Translations under genes and position numbers: made by a program | From: Ordospora colligata OC4 | Lineage: Eukaryota > Microsporidia > Ordosporidae | Direction: 5' to 3' | Length of the DNA: 64,000 nucleotides | NCBI RefSeq assembly: GCF_000803265.1 | Contig: NW_014575396.1 | Location: 174,995 to 238,994 of the forward strand | Shown: positions 36,359-46,389 of the stretch, piece after piece | Layout: every line of letters begins with the position of its first letter | How positions within the stretch are numbered: the first letter of the stretch is position 1 | The notes under the pieces: generated by a model | What the model saw: the letters and a program-made list of their open reading frames with translations, nothing else | Databases searched by the model: none | What the model was told of the DNA's origin: nothing

Positions 36359-37765
36359 TCAAATAAGTTTACTATAAAGTCTCTTTCTGCCAGATCCATA
36401 TCTTAAAGCAACCAAAATAATAGAAACACATGCAATTGCAGTGTTTAACATGAAGAACGTTCTAAAAGATTGGATCTGCTCGTTTGAAACTCTTTCTATT
36501 CCATTTGGCTTGCTGTGTCTGAATACTTGTCTAAACAGCAGCCCTGCAGATACAGATCCCACTGCTCCAAAGACTCCATGATAAATCGCCTGAGACGTGG
36601 CCTTCAAGTGTGGAGAGCACAAATTCTCAGCAAGTTGCACCCCAGACCCGTGTGTCAGCCCAAAGTTGATTCCTTTGAATATCTCAAAAACACAGCAGAA
36701 TATAAACACATGAGGGTGGGAATGCGGAAGAACCAGATACAGAATGAACCTAATGGCCTGTGATGCCTGTGCCAACAGAAGTGGCCATATCAATCCAATG
36801 CTGCGAATCACAGTCTGTGAATAAAACAAGGAAACCATTTCAAGCAATATCTCAAATACAGCAATGGTGCTCAATGGAAATCTATTGAATATGTTTATGG
36901 TTTTTTTAACCAATAGAATCCACGTGCTGATATGGAAATATGAGGTCCAATCTGATGGCAACGCATGAATTTCCCAAGACTCAGGTAATATATACGACTT
37001 TACATTAAGAACCTCAGTTATGTACACAGGAAGATAAATGGTCATTCCAGAACGTGTGATTCCGTTCATTAGAATGATCAGGATAAAGAACAGATACTCC
37101 TTGTTGCGTATAAGCTCTTTCCATTCAGACATAATGTTAACCTTCGAAGGATCTATGGAATTTTTAGGATTTTCTATAAAAGCTACAACAAGAAGAAAAT
37201 TGATGAGTGTTATTGCAGCTGAATAATATGGCAGACCTGAAAAGTCAATTCCAACACCTTCTTTGTTTTTTCTAAGGATACCCTCTACTGTGAACGTTGA
37301 AGCCATATATCCAATGGTTGCCCAGATCCTTTGCCTTCCATACATCTTGGACGTCATGTCTGGAAATTTGTTCAGATAGTCAAGCATAACCTTGTCCAGT
37401 ATAACAGGAATTGCAGCATTGACAGTGATATACATAAACAGATTTATCCAAAACATGTAAGCAGTCCTTATGTATGCATCTATGTAGAATAACTGAAAAA
37501 ATATTCCTGATAGAGGCACCATGCATGCCATAAATATCTTTGGCTTTCTGAACTTATCGTTGATTGTTGCAAATAATATGTTCATAAAGAATGCAATGAA
37601 GAATATGATCCCTACATACCATATTTTATTCTCAGCAATGCCAAACTTTTCCTTAGCAAAAAGATATCTGAACTTGTGTAGCATGTAGTGCTGCATGCTG
37701 GCTGAGAAGTAAAGTATTTTGGGAATCAGCATGCACTTCCTATTTAGCTTTGGAAGGAAATTCAT
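36359..37765 (-). CDS. MFS transporter, tandem copy 2
   Basis: This is a 468-residue polytopic protein, clearly homologous to copy 1 (LNRKCMLIPKILYF, INDKFRKPKIFM, VILDKVMLDYLNKFPDMTSKMYGRQRIWATIGYM, and LKATSQAIYHGVFGAVGSVSAG near the end). CCCC on the coding strand lies 11 bases upstream of ATG 37765. That start also lines up with copy 1, so the extra N-terminal codons up to 37879 are unlikely. Divergence is large, so the two may differ in substrate or expression stage. Confidence 0.8.
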   Translation of the reverse strand: MNFLPKLNRKCMLIPKILYFSASMQHYMLHKFRYLFAKEKFGIAENKIWYVGIIFFIAFFMNILFATINDKFRKPKIFMACMVPLSGIFFQLFYIDAYIRTAYMFWINLFMYITVNAAIPVILDKVMLDYLNKFPDMTSKMYGRQRIWATIGYMASTFTVEGILRKNKEGVGIDFSGLPYYSAAITLINFLLVVAFIENPKNSIDPSKVNIMSEWKELIRNKEYLFFILIILMNGITRSGMTIYLPVYITEVLNVKSYILPESWEIHALPSDWTSYFHISTWILLVKKTINIFNRFPLSTIAVFEILLEMVSLFYSQTVIRSIGLIWPLLLAQASQAIRFILYLVLPHSHPHVFIFCCVFEIFKGINFGLTHGSGVQLAENLCSPHLKATSQAIYHGVFGAVGSVSAGLLFRQVFRHSKPNGIERVSNEQIQSFRTFFMLNTAIACVSIILVALRYGSGRKRLYSKLI

Positions 37766-37887
37766 TACAAATACAGGGGTAGTGAAAGTATGATTTTTGA
37801 GTGATTTAAACGGTTCTCCTTTATGAGCCTGATTGGAGGACATTACAAGTGATTTATGGAGATGAAAAGCATACCCCATAAGTGTAG

Positions 37888-38490
37888 ATGGCAGGGAAGA
37901 TCAGTGCCGGCACTACTAACAAGTACTTGTTTGTAATACAAATTATTCTATTGGGATTGATTGTGTCGCTGTTGTTCCATCTTGACTTTATTAAGACACC
38001 GACTAGCGATTATGGACTGATTCAAAGGAACAACAATGAAATACAAGAGTATGTATATGACCAGAATACCAATAAGTCCAAGATGAACGTTGACAGCAGT
38101 AAGACGGTTGATGGAATGTGGAAGCATTACGATGTTGTGAAGACAAAGGCTATTTTGATGACATCTGACAACGAACATGTCAAGATATTTGACTTTAGCA
38201 ACTTCAGCATGAAGCAGTATGAACGAGAAGCGTACCTGAAGTATTTGAACGACATGGGAGGATATGTGCCGTTCTTGAGAATTTTGAGGTATGGAATACG
38301 CAAGTTCTTAATTGATGCGCTGAAGGACAAGATTGAAAAGGAGAACAATGCGCCTGTGATTTATGGATGCCTTATTATACCAAACACAGAAGGAGGATAC
38401 AAATTTATGTCGAGGCTGGATGTTATGGATGTTGAATGCACCTGGAGGGATATTAAATGCGTTTACATCAAGGAAGAGAGCAAAAAATAA
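37888..38490 (+). CDS. Type II membrane-anchored protein, unknown
   Basis: This 200-residue protein is not recognised. One hydrophobic anchor lies near residues 13-32 (YLFVIQIILLGLIVSLLFHL). The rest is soluble and basic with two Cys near the end (VECTWRDIKCVYIKEE) that could form a disulfide if lumenal. It starts 122 bp from the divergent MFS copy 2 and has a CCCC at 37874-37877. AATAAA overlaps the stop. Confidence 0.7.
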   Translation: MAGKISAGTTNKYLFVIQIILLGLIVSLLFHLDFIKTPTSDYGLIQRNNNEIQEYVYDQNTNKSKMNVDSSKTVDGMWKHYDVVKTKAILMTSDNEHVKIFDFSNFSMKQYEREAYLKYLNDMGGYVPFLRILRYGIRKFLIDALKDKIEKENNAPVIYGCLIIPNTEGGYKFMSRLDVMDVECTWRDIKCVYIKEESKK

Positions 38491-38610
38491 ATATATTAGT
38501 GGAGTAGTTGATTTTCTCAGAATTATGGATGTTTTATGGATATATAAATGGCAGAGATGCCCGATGTGTAAATAAATGCCTGGATAAATAAAAAAGACGT
38601 GCGAAGGGGA

Positions 38611-41600
38611 ATGAATGAGATGGAGAGCCAGGATTCGGGGATATTGGTAAGGATGAAGTCGAAGAGTTGGAAGGACAGGCTGGATGTGTATGAGGAGCTT
38701 CGTGGGATGTGGAGAGACGGAGTAGCAGTTGACAGGGAGGTTATTAGGATGATGCAGAGTGAAAGCAACATTCCTGCGCTTGAGATGGTGATAGACGCAC
38801 TCCTGAATGTGCGAGACCTGTGTGTTGATGATATCAAGAAGATATTTGTGAACATTGGGAATGCCAAGACGAGTGTCAAGACACGAATAGATGCGCTTAT
38901 TGATAACATTGAGGATACAGAAGGTCTGGTAGAGGTTTTTTGTGAGTTAATGAGTGGAAAGTCACCGAAGAGTATAGCAGCAGCTGTGCAGGCTACTGGG
39001 GAGCTTGTAAGGAAGAGGGGATGCGATCTTGGGAGAATTGGTAAGAGATTGGCAGAAGTGATGGGTAATACAGACAAAGTAGTACGAAGTGAAGGAGCCA
39101 AGCTTTGTGTGGAGCTATACAAGAGAAACGGAGAATCTGTTCTGCCGTATTTAGATGGACTAAAACCTATTCAAAAGAAGGAATTAATGGAAGAATTTGC
39201 AAAATGTGAAGTTTTATGCACTGAGGAAGCATGCAGTGAGCCTGAGAATGCACCTTTAGAAGTGTTGAGAGATTGTGAGGATGAGAATTGGAAAGTCAGA
39301 CTGGAAGCAATGAGGAGTCTAAAGAAGATATCGAAGAATATGGAATGCACTGGTGAGATTAGCAGGCTTTTGAGCAGAAGACTTGGAGATGTGAACAATC
39401 AAGTGTTTTTGATGGCTCTTGATGTGATCAAAGATGTTAAGCCAAGGAGTACAGATATTATCCGGGGACTTGTTGAAAGGCTCAAGGAGAAGAAGGGAAG
39501 TGGATCAGAGAAGATTAAGGAAGTTCTTGAGTGCCTTGGATTTAGACTTGATGCTGGGAATGCCGAATATCTTAGTCATAAGAACCCTTGTGTTAGATAT
39601 AACCTGCTAGATTATTCTTTAAAGAATGAATGCAAGGACAAAGTATTTCTGAAGAAAGTTGGAGATTGCATGATGGATCCTGTTGGAGATGTTCGCGGAA
39701 AGGCTATTGAGGTTGTAAGTAGTGTTTATGAAAAATATGGAGATATTTTTGATTTGATAAGCGATCAGGGAGTATTGCAGAAGATAAGAAAGGTAATAAG
39801 CGATGTAAATAAGTTGCAGAGGAATACAAAAGAAGTATCTGCTGATTATAAGAATGAGAAGCAAACGATTGTAGAGAGATCTGGAGCAATAGAAGCAATT
39901 AGTATGAATGAGAAGATAAAGAAGGAGTCGAGTGATATCAAGATACAGACAATACAAGAAAAACCTAAGGAAAATGCAGTTCAAGATGACCTCAAAGAAA
40001 TGAAAGAAATGAAAGTTATAGACAAGGGTAAGGAAAAGACAGTTGGTGATATCTTGAGTAATGGTAAGAGAAAGCATACACAAGGAAATTCTGAATTTTT
40101 TGCAAAGAATTTCAATAAGCAAAGAGTCAAAGGTAGTGGAACCAGAGAGGATGTATTTACACAGCAATTTATTGAAAAGATGGACAATGATTCATTTCAC
40201 AAGGTAGTTGAGATGTTTGATGTGATTGATAAGGTTGCAGTGAGTGATTTTTTTATAGACTACATGGTGAGATCGAAAGCACCTGAAGCACCGATTAATT
40301 CGATGCTTCTTTCATTTATTTCAAGCAAGTACATTTTGAAGGAGTGTGAATGCAAACAGCTTGTGGAGTATCTACTTGCAGAAGGGATGTTTGAGGAGCT
40401 GAAGATGATGGACAGAGTTTATCCTGTGACCAAACTATTTCTTGTATATCAGAAGATAGGAAGCAAGCAATCGAATGATGAAATACTGAAATTAGTCAAG
40501 AAGTACAAAATGTTCAGAGGAAACAAGAAGATGTTTATTGATGGAGTCAGAAGGGATGGGGGAGTAAGTATTGATGAGGTAATAAAGGGATGCCCAGATT
40601 TCTTGAGTTTTGTAGATGAACTTGAAGGCAGCTTTATGTCTACGAAGGATACTGCTGTTGATGCAGATGTAAATATGCATGCTATAAGTGAAGGAGAAGA
40701 GGAGATAGTTGGACAGCCTGAGTATAGAGACAGAGAATGTAATGATGATGTTGATGAGGAAATGAATGCACCTTTTGTTCAGAATGAATCTTTTGTGATT
40801 GATGAGGCTGACATTGAAGCGTCTTTTGATGCATTGAGCATCCACTCTACATCAGTGATTGGGACTCCGAATAGCAAGAAGATTAGGAGGAGCATTGAGT
40901 TTGTGAATGAGCCCAGGAAGGAGGATGAAGGAGGATTAGGTGTTGTACTAGATTATCTTATTGATTCGAACCCAGATGTAAGCAAGGTTGCATTCAAAAG
41001 GCTGATAAATATCATTGATATTGATTTGGAGCAGTTGTTAGCATTTTCGAATTCGATAGTAAGTTCGATTTCGATCCAGCTGTTTGATGTTCTGCATGAT
41101 AGCTTGTTTTGTTCATTGATTCTGCAGGTTTTTTTCAAGCTTAGCCAAAGCCAAGTTTTTTGCAGGCATTTGAGAAAAGAGACACTTTTGGGAGCGAATT
41201 CTGATCTTATTAAGATAATGAAGAAGTATGGAGGAGAAGAGAGGAATGAAGGAACACGAATGCGCCTTCCGAGCATTTCTTCACAGGACAGCTCGCTTGT
41301 TGGGGAGATACTGATTAATCTGTGCCTGAATTCGAAGCCAAGCCAAATCCTTGAGGTATATCTAGACATGCTGGAGTGTTCGAAGGAGGAGATTTTGCTG
41401 AAGCTTATCTGGAGACATTCTAAAACACTGAATATGGATGATAGAGACGAGATTCGCAGGATATTGTGTGTGCTGATGAAGTTTTATGATAGTAATTACG
41501 GCAGTGCTGTTTCTGAGGATGGCGTAGCATTGAAGATTTTGCAGCTGCATCTGAAGGAGATTGTGAAATTTTACAAAGAGGGTGTTCATGAATTTGGACT

Positions 41601-41676
41601 TAGGGGATTGGCAAAAGTGTTTGCTGATAGATTATTACGTAATAATGATATTGTGCGTCGTAGTGAAATAGAATAA
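38611..41676 (+). CDS. STU2: TOG-domain microtubule polymerase (Stu2/XMAP215)
   Basis: This is a 1021-residue protein. HEAT repeats fill residues 10-420, with WKDRLDVYEEL at the start of TOG1 and LDGLKPIQKKELMEEF, a TOG hallmark, near 190. WKVRLEAMRSLKKI begins TOG2. A basic, low-complexity stretch (about 420-520), more helical repeats and a C-terminal helical region follow. XMAP215 proteins bring tubulin to plus ends and build spindles. I chose ATG 38611; AATAAA overlaps the stop. Confidence 0.88.
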   Translation: MNEMESQDSGILVRMKSKSWKDRLDVYEELRGMWRDGVAVDREVIRMMQSESNIPALEMVIDALLNVRDLCVDDIKKIFVNIGNAKTSVKTRIDALIDNIEDTEGLVEVFCELMSGKSPKSIAAAVQATGELVRKRGCDLGRIGKRLAEVMGNTDKVVRSEGAKLCVELYKRNGESVLPYLDGLKPIQKKELMEEFAKCEVLCTEEACSEPENAPLEVLRDCEDENWKVRLEAMRSLKKISKNMECTGEISRLLSRRLGDVNNQVFLMALDVIKDVKPRSTDIIRGLVERLKEKKGSGSEKIKEVLECLGFRLDAGNAEYLSHKNPCVRYNLLDYSLKNECKDKVFLKKVGDCMMDPVGDVRGKAIEVVSSVYEKYGDIFDLISDQGVLQKIRKVISDVNKLQRNTKEVSADYKNEKQTIVERSGAIEAISMNEKIKKESSDIKIQTIQEKPKENAVQDDLKEMKEMKVIDKGKEKTVGDILSNGKRKHTQGNSEFFAKNFNKQRVKGSGTREDVFTQQFIEKMDNDSFHKVVEMFDVIDKVAVSDFFIDYMVRSKAPEAPINSMLLSFISSKYILKECECKQLVEYLLAEGMFEELKMMDRVYPVTKLFLVYQKIGSKQSNDEILKLVKKYKMFRGNKKMFIDGVRRDGGVSIDEVIKGCPDFLSFVDELEGSFMSTKDTAVDADVNMHAISEGEEEIVGQPEYRDRECNDDVDEEMNAPFVQNESFVIDEADIEASFDALSIHSTSVIGTPNSKKIRRSIEFVNEPRKEDEGGLGVVLDYLIDSNPDVSKVAFKRLINIIDIDLEQLLAFSNSIVSSISIQLFDVLHDSLFCSLILQVFFKLSQSQVFCRHLRKETLLGANSDLIKIMKKYGGEERNEGTRMRLPSISSQDSSLVGEILINLCLNSKPSQILEVYLDMLECSKEEILLKLIWRHSKTLNMDDRDEIRRILCVLMKFYDSNYGSAVSEDGVALKILQLHLKEIVKFYKEGVHEFGLRGLAKVFADRLLRNNDIVRRSEIE

Positions 41677-41830
41677 ATCAAGGATATTTTGTGATGAACC
41701 TTTAAGGTCTTGTGATGCAGTAGGCGTATTATGAAAGTGTAAACTTATGATGATAGTGATGAACTACGAATGAATAAAGCAGAGAAGTAGGTGTATTATC
41801 AATGAATAAATCAGATGAAGTAGATTTTGT

Positions 41831-42667
41831 ATGATGCATTTGAAGCCCTTAATGAACAAGCGTAAAAGAGAGAGGAGAGAATACATGATGAGAAGAGAAA
41901 GAGAGATAAAGGATACAGAGATGGAAGAGAAGAAAAATACCATAAAAGAGAAGATTGAATCAAATTCTAAGATTCCTCATGGACTGAAGAAAGAAGCAGC
42001 GAGCCTGTTGAATGAGATTATTTATGATGGAAAAGCGGAGGAAGAGTATAGATTTCCTAAGGCGATGGTAACAACATCTAGGAATCCAAGCTCACAACTT
42101 TTGTATTTTTCAAAGAATCTGTCATTGGTTCTAAATGCAGAGCATTTTCTGAGAGGGCAGAAATGTGAATCTGAGATAAGCGATGAGGCTCATAATCATG
42201 GATACACATGCGTCATAATTGCGCATGAAAATAGAGGCCGTCCTGTGAGTTTGGCGGTTTCGTATTTTCCATATGGATTTACAATGCGATTTACGATTGT
42301 GGATTATTTTCTGACACAAAGGTCGTTTTCTCTAGGGCCCAAGGCATACTTTGTATGTGACAACATGGAGGGCCCTGTTGGGAAAAAAGTAAAGGAGAAG
42401 ATTTCGTTGCTGTTTCCTAAGTGTGAAGATGCAAAGAGAGTGGTAAGTTTAGTCAACAGGAATGAGAATATTGCATTCAGACACTACATAATAGAGAAAG
42501 GATTAAAGATATCTCTGAACAAGAGCTTTGGAATGGATTTAAAAATATACGAAATACGGAAGGGAACATTTGAGCAGGAAGGAGAGATTGAATGGGTTTA
42601 CAAGCCATTTATGAACTCAAGAAGAACCAAAGAAGAAATTGGGTGTTCTATGGAGGAATTATATTAA
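41831..42667 (+). CDS. IMP4: Imp4, Brix-family U3 snoRNP protein
   Basis: This is a 278-residue protein. The N-terminal Arg/Glu-rich helix (RKRERREYMMRREREI) and ..IPHGLKKEAASL linker precede a Brix domain (about 75-270), with MVTTSRNPSSQLLYFSKNLSLV, VIIAHENRGRPVSLAVSYFPYGFTMRFT and LKIYEIRKGTFEQE. The RRxY start and the TTSRxPSS motif are the Imp4 form. It works in 18S rRNA processing in the small-subunit processome. Confidence 0.93.
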   Translation: MMHLKPLMNKRKRERREYMMRREREIKDTEMEEKKNTIKEKIESNSKIPHGLKKEAASLLNEIIYDGKAEEEYRFPKAMVTTSRNPSSQLLYFSKNLSLVLNAEHFLRGQKCESEISDEAHNHGYTCVIIAHENRGRPVSLAVSYFPYGFTMRFTIVDYFLTQRSFSLGPKAYFVCDNMEGPVGKKVKEKISLLFPKCEDAKRVVSLVNRNENIAFRHYIIEKGLKISLNKSFGMDLKIYEIRKGTFEQEGEIEWVYKPFMNSRRTKEEIGCSMEELY

Positions 42668-42718
42668 ACTCGGTGATCAATAAAGAATGTTTTGTTTGTT
42701 GTCAAAACATATCCCCAT

Positions 42719-44014
42719 ATGAGCGATGGATTCATTCTTAGACAGATGCTTATGATTCCTCCGATTACCAGATGCATGATACTTGCAATAGGAGCATTGA
42801 ACCTGCTGGTTTGCCTGGAGGTGATTTCACCATACAGCTTGTACTACTCTCCATTGTTTCTAAAGAAGCTTGAGGTATGGAGGGTGATCACGACATTTAT
42901 GTATTTTGGAAGACCAACACTTGATGTGTTTATGCACATAATCTTTCTGTATCGCTACTCTTACATGCTTGAGAGTGGATGTAGAGGAATATCTGAATAT
43001 TTCTGGTTGATAGTTGTGATATCTGGGGTGTTGTTTGTTATTTCAAACATTTACAGCATTCCTATACTTGGAGCGTCCTTTTCAGCAACGATAACATATA
43101 TCTGGACGAAGAGGAACCCGCGAGCAATGGTACAGATATTTGGATTTATTTCATTTCCAGCATTCTATCTGCCGTTTATTCTGCCTGGATTTACATTAAT
43201 ATCCAGAAAGTTTGTTTCAATTGATGATGTCCTTGGAATATTTGTTGGGCACCTGTTTTATTATTTTAAGGATGTGTATCCTAGATGGGGCAGGGATGCA
43301 CTCAGGACGCCGTGCTTTATAAAGAAACTTTTTGACGAGCATCCGAAGCAGTGCTGTAAATCCAAGAAGGGGATTACTATCAAGGAAGGACGAATGCGAG
43401 CAGAAAAAATGAAAAATAGCACGAGTGAACAGAAAAGTGAATCTACAAGTAATTCAGATAATATAAAGAGTGTGAGTGATCACATGGATAATCTAAAAAG
43501 TACATGTGAACAGGAAAGTGATATAAATAGTGCAAATGAACTAGAAAGTAAACCCATATGCAATGTAGATGATATAAACAGTAGAAGTGAACAGACGAAT
43601 GGCATAAATACAAATCATATAAATAGTACATGTAAACAGGAAAGTGAATATACGAGTGATATAAATAGTACATGCGAACAGGAAAGTAATCATATAAATG
43701 CATGTGATATACCAACAGAACAGATTAAGAAAGATAACACAGTGTTAGATGAAATACCTGAGACTATAAACACAGAACCGGTAATTGTACAAAAAGCTCA
43801 GAATGAAGAGGTTGAATCTATAAATTCGATACCATTAATAAAAGCTGTAGATAATGAAAATGATGCATTAGTAGCATCTTCAGAAGCTTTTTTAAGCATG
43901 GACTCAATCGAAAGTAAACCTGTTTCAGACGAGCCATCACATTCCAAGGAAGATTATGAGGATGACTGGGATGATACGTGGGGAATGGAGAGTAATGATG
44001 AAAATAGTGATTAG
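42719..44014 (+). CDS. Derlin (Der1) with long repetitive C-terminal tail
   Basis: This is a 431-residue protein. The first ~200 residues are a rhomboid-like Derlin: IPPITRCMILAIGALNLLVC, SPLFLKKLEVWRVITTFMYFG, and the GASFSATITYIWTKRNP block. Derlins are about 210-260 residues, so the final ~200 residues are extra: a Ser/Asn/Glu tail with repeated INSTCEQES-like units and an acidic end (DDWDDTWGMES). No SHP box for Cdc48 is seen. Role: ER retrotranslocation. CCCC at 42713-42716 supports the start. Confidence 0.9.
   Translation: MSDGFILRQMLMIPPITRCMILAIGALNLLVCLEVISPYSLYYSPLFLKKLEVWRVITTFMYFGRPTLDVFMHIIFLYRYSYMLESGCRGISEYFWLIVVISGVLFVISNIYSIPILGASFSATITYIWTKRNPRAMVQIFGFISFPAFYLPFILPGFTLISRKFVSIDDVLGIFVGHLFYYFKDVYPRWGRDALRTPCFIKKLFDEHPKQCCKSKKGITIKEGRMRAEKMKNSTSEQKSESTSNSDNIKSVSDHMDNLKSTCEQESDINSANELESKPICNVDDINSRSEQTNGINTNHINSTCKQESEYTSDINSTCEQESNHINACDIPTEQIKKDNTVLDEIPETINTEPVIVQKAQNEEVESINSIPLIKAVDNENDALVASSEAFLSMDSIESKPVSDEPSHSKEDYEDDWDDTWGMESNDENSD
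43495..43690 (+). repeat. Coding repeat in the Derlin tail
   Basis: A unit like AGTACATGTGAACAGGAAAG recurs (about 43498, 43625 and 43667) with small changes, giving STCEQES or STCKQES. Related shorter AGTGAACAG words lie before and between. Confidence 0.75.
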
Positions 44015-44222
44015 CAATATCTAGTGAGTATTTTGTGGAAAGTCCAAGCAATACCTGTATCGCTCAAATGGATAAATAAAACGGTATGCGTTAGCTGTAT
44101 ATTAGATATAAAGTGTTTAATGTATCAAGTTCAGTAGAAACACTGTGAAAGCAAGATCTTGTTAATTCAGATACTAATTGGATTTTGTATTTTTCACATT
44201 TGCTTCTTTTAAATTTCAATTA

Positions 44223-45941
44223 CTAGTACATCTTTCTTGATATGCAACTCATCGGAATGTGTATTACAGGCCCACCAGCCGATCGTATGATTGCAGAATC
44301 TCCATTTATAGCTATGAGTATTCCAGTGACGCCTTTTCTTTCACCATCGAGTACGCAGATAAGGTCGTTTTTCTGAGGTTGAACGAACGAGACGTCTTCA
44401 CTCGCAAATCTTCCATCCTTGGTAATAAATAAATCGTTTTGATAGTCCTCAATAAGAACCTCTTTTCCAAGAACATTAATCAATGTGCCCTTATATGGCT
44501 TATCATCTTCATTAAGCCATTCAATTCCTACATCATCTGCACTTACATTTGGAGTCTTATATCCTGGTGTTCTATACCCTGGTGTTTTATACCCTGGTGT
44601 TGCAAATGTAGCTGGCTCGCTATACTTTGATGACCTTGCAGATGCTTGGTAATCCAAAACGATTACATGGCATCTTTCCACATTTACAAACTTCATGTTG
44701 GAATTTAGTTGCACTCTGCACATATTTCTATCTATGTCCTTAACCAATCCCACATGTCCTTTGTACTCTCCAACCTGCACCTGCACCTCTTTATTAATAA
44801 GAGGATCCTTCTTAACTCTTTTTCTTTCTGTTATTCCTGTCCTTCCAATAGATTTGGGCCCTTTTGCCACTGCCATCTTCAAGTCATCGATGCTTGCATT
44901 GACTTCGTCAGTAAAGTCATGCATAGCAACTACGCATTGTTTATCATCTATCTTTACAACAATTCCATTTTCGCCTTTATATGACACAGCTTCTCCAACT
45001 TCAAAATGCTTGCAAACACCAGAGCTCTCCATTTCAAATCTTCCATTCTCTCCTTCAATAGTTGCAATACTACCATTGATGCTCTTGATGATGCCTTTCA
45101 TGCCAAGCAGCTCTCCTCGACAAACCCTAACTCTATCACCTACAGAAACAGTACAAGGAACTAAGAACATTTCAAGCTCTTCAAGTGTTGGCTCTGCTCC
45201 AAAATCAATCGTGCTCCTCAACACATCTTTTTCCAAAAACCCATCTAAGTATGTGTCTCTTTTATAAATGTAGTATCCGTTAGACTTGATAACTTCTTGA
45301 CTTTTAAAATTCTCAGGTTTAAAAAGCTTTCTCTCTCCTTCAATCCTAGGAAATACCCGAATCCTTACCATATCACCATCCACACCAACTATTTTCACCA
45401 AATCACCCTTATATCTGCCTTTGGTTATCCTACCCCATTCTCCATATGCCTCAGGTTCACAGTATGTCACTGCTTCAATCATCTCCTTCTGAGGGACAAC
45501 AGATATCTTCGTGCGACTAACTCCTCGAATCGATCCCAATGCATCAATCACATGCTGCTTTTGGAAAGCCTCAATGTAAATGTATCCCTTCAGTCCTTCC
45601 TTATATACTATACCAAACACATTCTTTGGATCGTTCTCCACAATCTTCATCATCACCTCTTTCTCTGAGCCTCGTTTCACTCGCACAATAAACATCCTAG
45701 GAGACGTGCTTCTTGGCACCAGGCTCGTCTGTCTTATTCCATGTTCCACAGTCTCTTCCTCTTCGCTGTCTTCTTCGTCAGGAACATCTGCATACTTCTC
45801 TTCCAGCTCCTTCGCAATATTCTTCCAATTCCTTGTGGGGATTGCCACATCCTGTATGTCATCTATATTCTCACTGCTTTGTTCAGAGTCGTCTTCAGAC
45901 GCTTCTACACTCACATATTTACTCAAAGGCCTTTTTGCCAT
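44223..45941 (-). CDS. SPT5: Transcription elongation factor Spt5
   Basis: This is a 572-residue protein. Order: acidic N-terminus (about 10-66), NGN domain (about 83-170, FIVRVKRGSEKEVMMKI..NVFGIVYKEGLKGYIYIEA), several KOW motifs (WGRITKGRYKGDLVKIVGV, VGDRVRVCRGELLGMKGII, VQVGEYKGHVGLVKDI) and a short repeat TPGY(K/R)TPGY.. (about 465-482). The C-terminal KOW follows the repeat. Spt5 binds RNA polymerase II and phospho-repeats recruit elongation factors. Yeast Spt5 is about 1060 residues. CCCC on the coding strand lies 4 bases upstream of the ATG. Confidence 0.95.
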   Translation of the reverse strand: MAKRPLSKYVSVEASEDDSEQSSENIDDIQDVAIPTRNWKNIAKELEEKYADVPDEEDSEEEETVEHGIRQTSLVPRSTSPRMFIVRVKRGSEKEVMMKIVENDPKNVFGIVYKEGLKGYIYIEAFQKQHVIDALGSIRGVSRTKISVVPQKEMIEAVTYCEPEAYGEWGRITKGRYKGDLVKIVGVDGDMVRIRVFPRIEGERKLFKPENFKSQEVIKSNGYYIYKRDTYLDGFLEKDVLRSTIDFGAEPTLEELEMFLVPCTVSVGDRVRVCRGELLGMKGIIKSINGSIATIEGENGRFEMESSGVCKHFEVGEAVSYKGENGIVVKIDDKQCVVAMHDFTDEVNASIDDLKMAVAKGPKSIGRTGITERKRVKKDPLINKEVQVQVGEYKGHVGLVKDIDRNMCRVQLNSNMKFVNVERCHVIVLDYQASARSSKYSEPATFATPGYKTPGYRTPGYKTPNVSADDVGIEWLNEDDKPYKGTLINVLGKEVLIEDYQNDLFITKDGRFASEDVSFVQPQKNDLICVLDGERKGVTGILIAINGDSAIIRSAGGPVIHIPMSCISRKMY

Positions 45942-45989
45942 TTGTGGGGCTATTCTCTGGAATTGATTAACACATAGCGATACTGCCCC

Positions 45990-46244
45990 ATGGATGCCAA
46001 TCTGAATGCTCTGAGTAGAGCAGTGGAGGAAAGAAGAATCAATGATGCGATTATAATAGTAAAGGAAATACCTCAGTCAAGTGCAGATGCTGCCGCAAAG
46101 CTGCTCGAGAAGTTCTATGAACATGAGGTTTCAGTTGCAAATGCGGTTCTTGACATGCTTGCATATGCAAAGGTTTACAAGTCAAAGGTCCAACCTCCGT
46201 TGAAGGGATGTTTCAAATTTACTGTCTCTGGGATGAATAACTGA
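45990..46244 (+). CDS. Small helical protein, unknown
   Basis: This 84-residue protein is not recognised. It is predicted alpha-helical over residues 1-65 (LNALSRAVEERRINDAIIIV, DAAAKLLEKFYEHEV). CCCC at 45986-45989 directly abuts the ATG, the clearest C-run start in the window, so it is likely real. It is divergent from Spt5 with 48 bp between the starts. Confidence 0.6.
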   Translation: MDANLNALSRAVEERRINDAIIIVKEIPQSSADAAAKLLEKFYEHEVSVANAVLDMLAYAKVYKSKVQPPLKGCFKFTVSGMNN

Positions 46245-46389
46245 GGCATATTGCAGACCAATGCATGAATGAAATAGCAAATATTGCATTATACTGCTTG
46301 CAAATAAGTGATAGTAAAGCATTAAGATCTGACTAAACGATTTATATGTATTGTACAATGATATTTGCTAAGAAAAGAGATCCCTAGTC

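Noticed and set aside
37766..37879. Longer start for MFS copy 2
   Set aside because: CCCC before ATG 37765 and alignment with MFS copy 1 favour the shorter start; the extension is polar and not shared.
42441..42470. GGTAAGT inside IMP4 as a possible 5' splice site
   Set aside because: The frame reads through as conserved Brix sequence and needs no removal.
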